Source: Rhynchopus sp. YZ270_cl-10
Lineage: Eukaryota > Euglenozoa > Diplonemea > Diplonemida > Diplonemidae
Assembly (NCBI GenBank): GCA_964035575.1
Contig: OZ037861.1
Coordinates: forward strand, 868,001-932,000
Length of the DNA: 64,000 nucleotides
Direction of reading: 5' to 3'
The notes beneath the pieces are model-generated. The model worked only from the letters and a program-made list of their open reading frames with translations. It was not told the DNA's origin and searched no databases. Both the position numbers and the translations under genes were made by a program. Shown one piece after another: positions 60,073 to 64,000 of this stretch (position 1 is its first letter; the number at the start of each line of letters is the position of its first letter).

Positions 60073-61596
60073 CATCTTCCTCCCAGCCTCCTCGCCCGAG
60101 CCATCTGCCGACTATTTCCTTCCGTTGCAACCCGACCTCGGAGATGACAAGGAGTGGGGAGAAGCTCCTGGTGGATCCGGCGAAGCCGGGGGCAAGCAGA
60201 GAGGAGATGAAGACGCAACTGAAGAAGGAGTACGGGATAATGCGAGTTTGTGCGACTCGCCTTCTGACCCCCTGTTTCGTCTTGCGAAGATGAGCGGGCA
60301 TTTTCGTGATTGAAGTTGGTGAAGACACGTCTCCGCTCACAAGTTGTCGACGAACCCCTTGATGCACTCTTGCATGCCAAGAACCATCCCGTGAGTACCT
60401 CAGTGAGGAGGTGTCCGCAGAGCTTCTGCATCTCTTTGTATTCTTCATCAAAAATCCCGCTGCATTTTTTACAATGTACCCTAATTTTTTTTTCGCCTGC
60501 GGCGCCGCACGTAGCGCGCCCGGGTTTGGGACCCCTTCTTGAATTTCGAGGGGGCGGTTCACGTTACAGTGGGTCCAGAATCATAGTTCAATTAAACCCC
60601 GCTAAGCAACTCGCTGGTGGTAATGACCAAAACGTGTATCAGCCAAGAACTTGTCCATTTTTTTCAAAATGACCCCGTTACAGTGAGGGTAAAAGTTTGC
60701 GGAGAAGCTCGGAAAACCCGAAAAAGGCCAAAAAAAACCCCCCAAAAAAACGAGAACATGTTTCGGCAGGGGGCAGCGTGTTCTCAGAAAAATCCAAAAA
60801 TCACCTGTAAAAATCCTTATAAAAAACCTGGTGCCCGATCCAAAAAAATGGAAAAAGCCCGGGTGCCCGCCCACCCCTGCAAAAATCGACTTGTACAGCC
60901 ATTGCTTTGGTGTGGGCTTGTTCACACACCGGGCAGAGTGCGAGTTATTCTCAGCAACACGGCCCCGGCCCCCCATATTTTTCCCGTAAGAAAACCACCT
61001 GCGCGAACCATAGGCATTTTTTGTCCTCCCTCAAGTGCTCCCTCGAACCTGGCGGGAGGGAGGGAAATAGCTATTTACTGACGCAGTGGTGGGTTTGTAT
61101 GTCCAATGATGTTCTCGTACCTGGAGAGTGGACCGAGTGCGAGGTATGTTTTTAACCCCCGGTTTTCACCACCCCCGCTCCCCCTTTTCGACATTGTCCC
61201 GCTCTGGATGTACGTCTCGCCTCGGGATGTAAATTGAAGCTATTTTTTCCCGCCCAAATTAGCGACTCAGGATTTGTGCACCTCTATCTATCTCTTGTTG
61301 GGTGTCCACCCCGGTACAGCCGGTCATGTACCAAGGTACACTGTTCACGAGAGGGTTTTGTATTTCAAGTCAACTTTTTCTTTTTGTTCTAAATGTCACT
61401 TTTGTCCTCAATTTCTCTTAACAGGTACCCGAACCGACGACCCTTCATTGTGACAGCGAAGCAGTGCCGACGAGCTGGTGCAAATATTTCAAAATCAGGT
61501 GGCGACCGAGACCACCCTAATGAAAAAGTCAGGTTTATAAACCAACTTTTCCATTAACCCACCCCTAGACCACCCTAATTATTATGAAACTCTTAG

Positions 61597-62392
61597 TCAG
61601 TCACTGCTATAGCCATTAACCCAGGGAGCATAGCTAGTGCAAGAAATTCGACTTCGGGATCCGGAAAGTCTGTCCTCTGCTTGCGGAGGACTAGACACAA
61701 GAAAATATTGCGTTCCCCCAGAAACCAGTTTTTGTCACAGTAATTTTTGCCCAGGGCATGCTCTTGAAGCATGGCGGCTTGGTGTGAGAAGGGGCAGTGT
61801 GTTGTTTTGTTCTAGATTTCAACGGTTGTTAGAACGAGTCAAGTGGATGCTTATCTAAACACTGACTTTAGTACAGACCCGAGAGATCACACATGACTTT
61901 GAGGAAAGAACAAAGCAATGCATCTGTACCCGCACGCCAGGTTGTAGTTACTTCAGAATTTTCTTAAGTTTGCGCGAAAGAGAGCGGGGGCAACTCCTTT
62001 GTATCATAAGCCCGCTGTGCAGAACAAAGCGAGGAACCTTAAAACACTACCTGCGTGGTGGCTGAATTCACATCCCTTAGAATTACCAGAATTCAGCCTT
62101 TGTTGAAGTAACGTACATACTTGTATGTGCGTGTCACGCTTCTCCATCCTTAAATGGGTGCACTGCTTCACTGCAGCGGGTAAGCCTCTCTCGACTAGTG
62201 CAAACTTAAGAATTTTCTGCTGTAACTTACCAAAATCGATTTTCTTTCACCCCAAACACCCGCAACACCCCACCTGCTACTTCGGTAGCCTGTGTTGTTG
62301 GGAGTTGGTTCTCATGTTGATCCCCAGTGTTTTGCACTGCTTCTTCTGAGCCCAACGCTGTTTGGCCTGTCGACGTAATAAATACGAAGACA
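61597..62392 (+). repeat. second copy of the Mutator-like interior module
   Basis: Diverged but collinear with 54657-55420. Landmarks are AGTCAGTCACTGCTAT, CAGGGAGCATAGCTAGTGCA, ATATTGCGTTCCCCCAGAAA and GGGAGTTGGTTCTCAT, ending ACGAAGACAGGG. No shared reading frame; a stem GTCCTC...GAGGAC is kept in both. Confidence 0.8.
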
Positions 62393-62528
62393 GGGCGGCG
62401 GTGCCAACAATTTTCCGATGATGTAACGTTTATCTGATTGATTTATCGTTTGATATACCTTGTGTGCTACTTCATGCACACCCAAGAAAGGTTATTGAAC
62501 GGTACTTTCAAGCGATACTTCGTTATGT

Positions 62529-62592
62529 CATTGGGGGTACCTGGGTACCTGGGTACCTGGGTACCTGGGTACCTGGGTACCTGGGTACCTGG
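62529..62592. repeat. GGTACCTG octamer tandem repeat
   Basis: About seven copies of GGTACCTG in a row next to the right ACAGGTG array of the 3.3-kb element. Confidence 0.9.
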
Positions 62593-62707
62593 TGCCTGTA
62601 TTTTGACAGGTGGTACCTGTCAAAATGACAGGTACCACCTGTCAAAAATTTTCACCTGTCATATTACTAGTAAAATCACCTGTCATGGTCATAACTAGTC
62701 CGTCGTG

Positions 62708-63885
62708 TACGACTCCAGCCATTTTTTGCGCACGGAAAATTCATTTGGCATTATCTGGTCATCTCCAAGGCAACTGCGGGTGAAAAACACCCTCAGAGTG
62801 GGTCACAGGGGGCCTGTGGGTCGAAAAACGACCCAGAAGCCACCCCAGAATACAAAAAAATGGAAAAAAATAGTGAAAAAACGGCTTTTTTCACGTTTTG
62901 GCCACTTTGGGCAAAATAGCGATTTTTCGAGAAAAAAATCAAAAACCGGGATATTTTTTGACATCACAAAGCCTCCTTTGGCACAAATATACCCCAAAAG
63001 TGGCCTGTGAGTCCATTCCAACCTGTTTTGGACATATTTGACACTTTTGGAAGTGTTTTTTTGGTGTTTTTAGGTCAAAAAAATGCCCAAGACGTCCCCA
63101 AGACATCCCCAAGACACTTTGCACACCCCCTGTTACGGTCATATTTTTTTCGTTTTTTTGCCTGAAACCCCCAAAATACCCCTCCCGGACCCCACATAGT
63201 CCCGAATATCCATCACACACCCACTCAGAGTGAGTAGAAGCACCCCAAAAAAAATATTTTTTAAAGCCCTTCAACTTCAACATGGATGCTGCCGAAACTG
63301 AAGCACAATTTTAGGGCTTTAAAAAATATTTTTTTTGGGGTGCTTCTACTCACTCTGAGTGGGTGTGTGATGGATATTCGGGACTATGTGGGGTCCGGGA
63401 GGGGTATTTTGGGGGTTTCAGGCAAAAAAACGAAAAAAATATGACCGTAACAGGGGGTGTGCAAAGTGTCTTGGGGATGTCTTGGGGACGTCTTGGGCAT
63501 TTTTTTGACCTAAAAACACCAAAAAAACACTTCCAAAAGTGTCAAATATGTCCAAAACAGGTTGGAATGGACTCACAGGCCACTTTTGGGGTATATTTGT
63601 GCCAAAGGAGGCTTTGTGATGTCAAAAAATATCCCGGTTTTTGATTTTTTTCTCGAAAAATCGCTATTTTGCCCAAAGTGGCCAAAACGTGAAAAAAGCC
63701 GTTTTTTCACTATTTTTTTCCATTTTTTTGTATTCTGGGGTGGCTTCTGGGTCGTTTTTCGACCCACAGGCCCCCTGTGACCCACTCTGAGGGTGTTTTT
63801 CACCCGCAGTTGCCTTGGAGATGGCCAGATAATGCCAAATGAATTTTCCGTGCGTTTGGTCCCAGCCAAAATGGCTGGAGTCGTA
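62708..63885. mobile_element. foldback element with ~565-base arms
   Basis: Arms 62708-63270 and 63313-63885 are near-perfect inverted repeats around a 42-base spacer. Outer ends are TACGACTCCAGCCATTTT and its complement; inner ends are AAAGCCCT and AGGGCTTT. The arms have open frames on both strands because of low complexity, but no recognised protein. No target duplication seen. Its left end abuts the 3.3-kb element exactly. Confidence 0.75.
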
Positions 63886-64000
63886 TCCCCTAGGCATAGG
63901 TGCCCGGCGAGTTAAAACAACTCGGCAACTCGCCCAAATTCGGCCAACAACTCGCCCATTTTTTTTGGGCGAGTTGTTTTTTTTTGGGATTTTTTATGGC
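63886..64000. repeat. ACTCGCC-rich sequence, second copy
   Basis: AACTCGCCCA and its complement repeated around a T-rich centre, as at 17440-17520. Truncated by the window end. Confidence 0.5.

Larger units (their letters stand above)
59435..62707. mobile_element. 3.3-kb element with ACAGGTG-array terminal inverted repeats
   Basis: Left end CACGACGGACTAGTTATG followed by repeated ATGACAGGTG units (59435-59625). The right end is the same in inverse (62585-62707). Both ends contain nested palindromes such as GACAGGTGCACCTGTC and ACAGGTACCACCTGT. Inside lie a piece of the Mutator-like arm (59655-59785), unassigned sequence with short open frames (60005-60570), repeat C (61300-61369) and a second copy of the Mutator-like interior (61597-62392). 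No clear target duplication or transposase. Confidence 0.55.

Noticed and set aside
61660-61760. RNase P-like RNA suggested by GGAAAGTCTG and a nearby stem
   Set aside because: The other conserved RNase P regions could not be found and the sequence is part of a mobile module.
62803-63780. Mirror-image frames in the foldback arms
   Set aside because: Low-complexity frames present on both arms in opposite orientation; no recognised domain.

Overview
The window is nuclear DNA of a protist-like eukaryote that I cannot place to a clade. The evidence is a spliceosomal GT-AG intron in an RNA polymerase II subunit gene, RPB7, together with families of ankyrin-repeat and BspA-type leucine-rich-repeat proteins. 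There is also a six-helix class III nucleotide cyclase, a LINE endonuclease remnant, long homopolymer T, A and C tracts, and many dispersed repeats. Every gene I can support lies on the + strand. I see no tRNA, rRNA, CRISPR array or bacterial operon signal.

Layout. 2.0-6.1 kb: a 1370-residue protein with five SH3-like repeats. 6.8-28.5 kb: nine tandem paralogs (eight intact, one frameshifted) of a family called UBL-LRR here. Each has an N-terminal ubiquitin-like domain, a helical linker, an entry repeat plus 4-8 further 25-residue leucine-rich repeats, and usually a C-terminal hydrophobic anchor. Most are followed by a decayed ubiquitin-like copy and a repeated spacer. 29.1-30.2 kb: RPB7 with one 573-base intron. 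31.4-33.2 kb: a Gly- and Gln-rich low-complexity protein. 34.0-46.6 kb: four ankyrin-repeat paralogs with a basic, nuclear-localisation-like N terminus. 47.4-49.6 kb: a probable adenylate cyclase. 49.6-64 kb: a repeat-rich region with long direct repeats, a ~305-base tandem array, a Mutator-like element, a tenth UBL-LRR gene, an ankyrin remnant, a 3.3-kb element bounded by ACAGGTG arrays, and a large foldback.

The most interesting system is the UBL-LRR family. Its framework is almost invariant, but two residues before the second conserved hydrophobic turn and two before the closing Cys change in nearly every repeat. Repeat order and number also differ between paralogs. This looks like a diversifying set of intracellular, membrane-anchored recognition proteins; function is inference. 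Its leaders have also been patched with foreign DNA. One carries a 133-base piece of the SH3-repeat gene that adds a possible in-frame N-terminal extension. One follows a LINE endonuclease fragment. One is split from its start codon by a Mutator-like element whose 9-base target duplication includes the A of the ATG.

The ankyrin cluster shows the same kind of expansion and contraction of repeats, including one apparent microhomology deletion. Much of the intergenic DNA reduces to a few dispersed repeats, some nested in each other. Coordinates of decayed repeats are approximate to a few bases.
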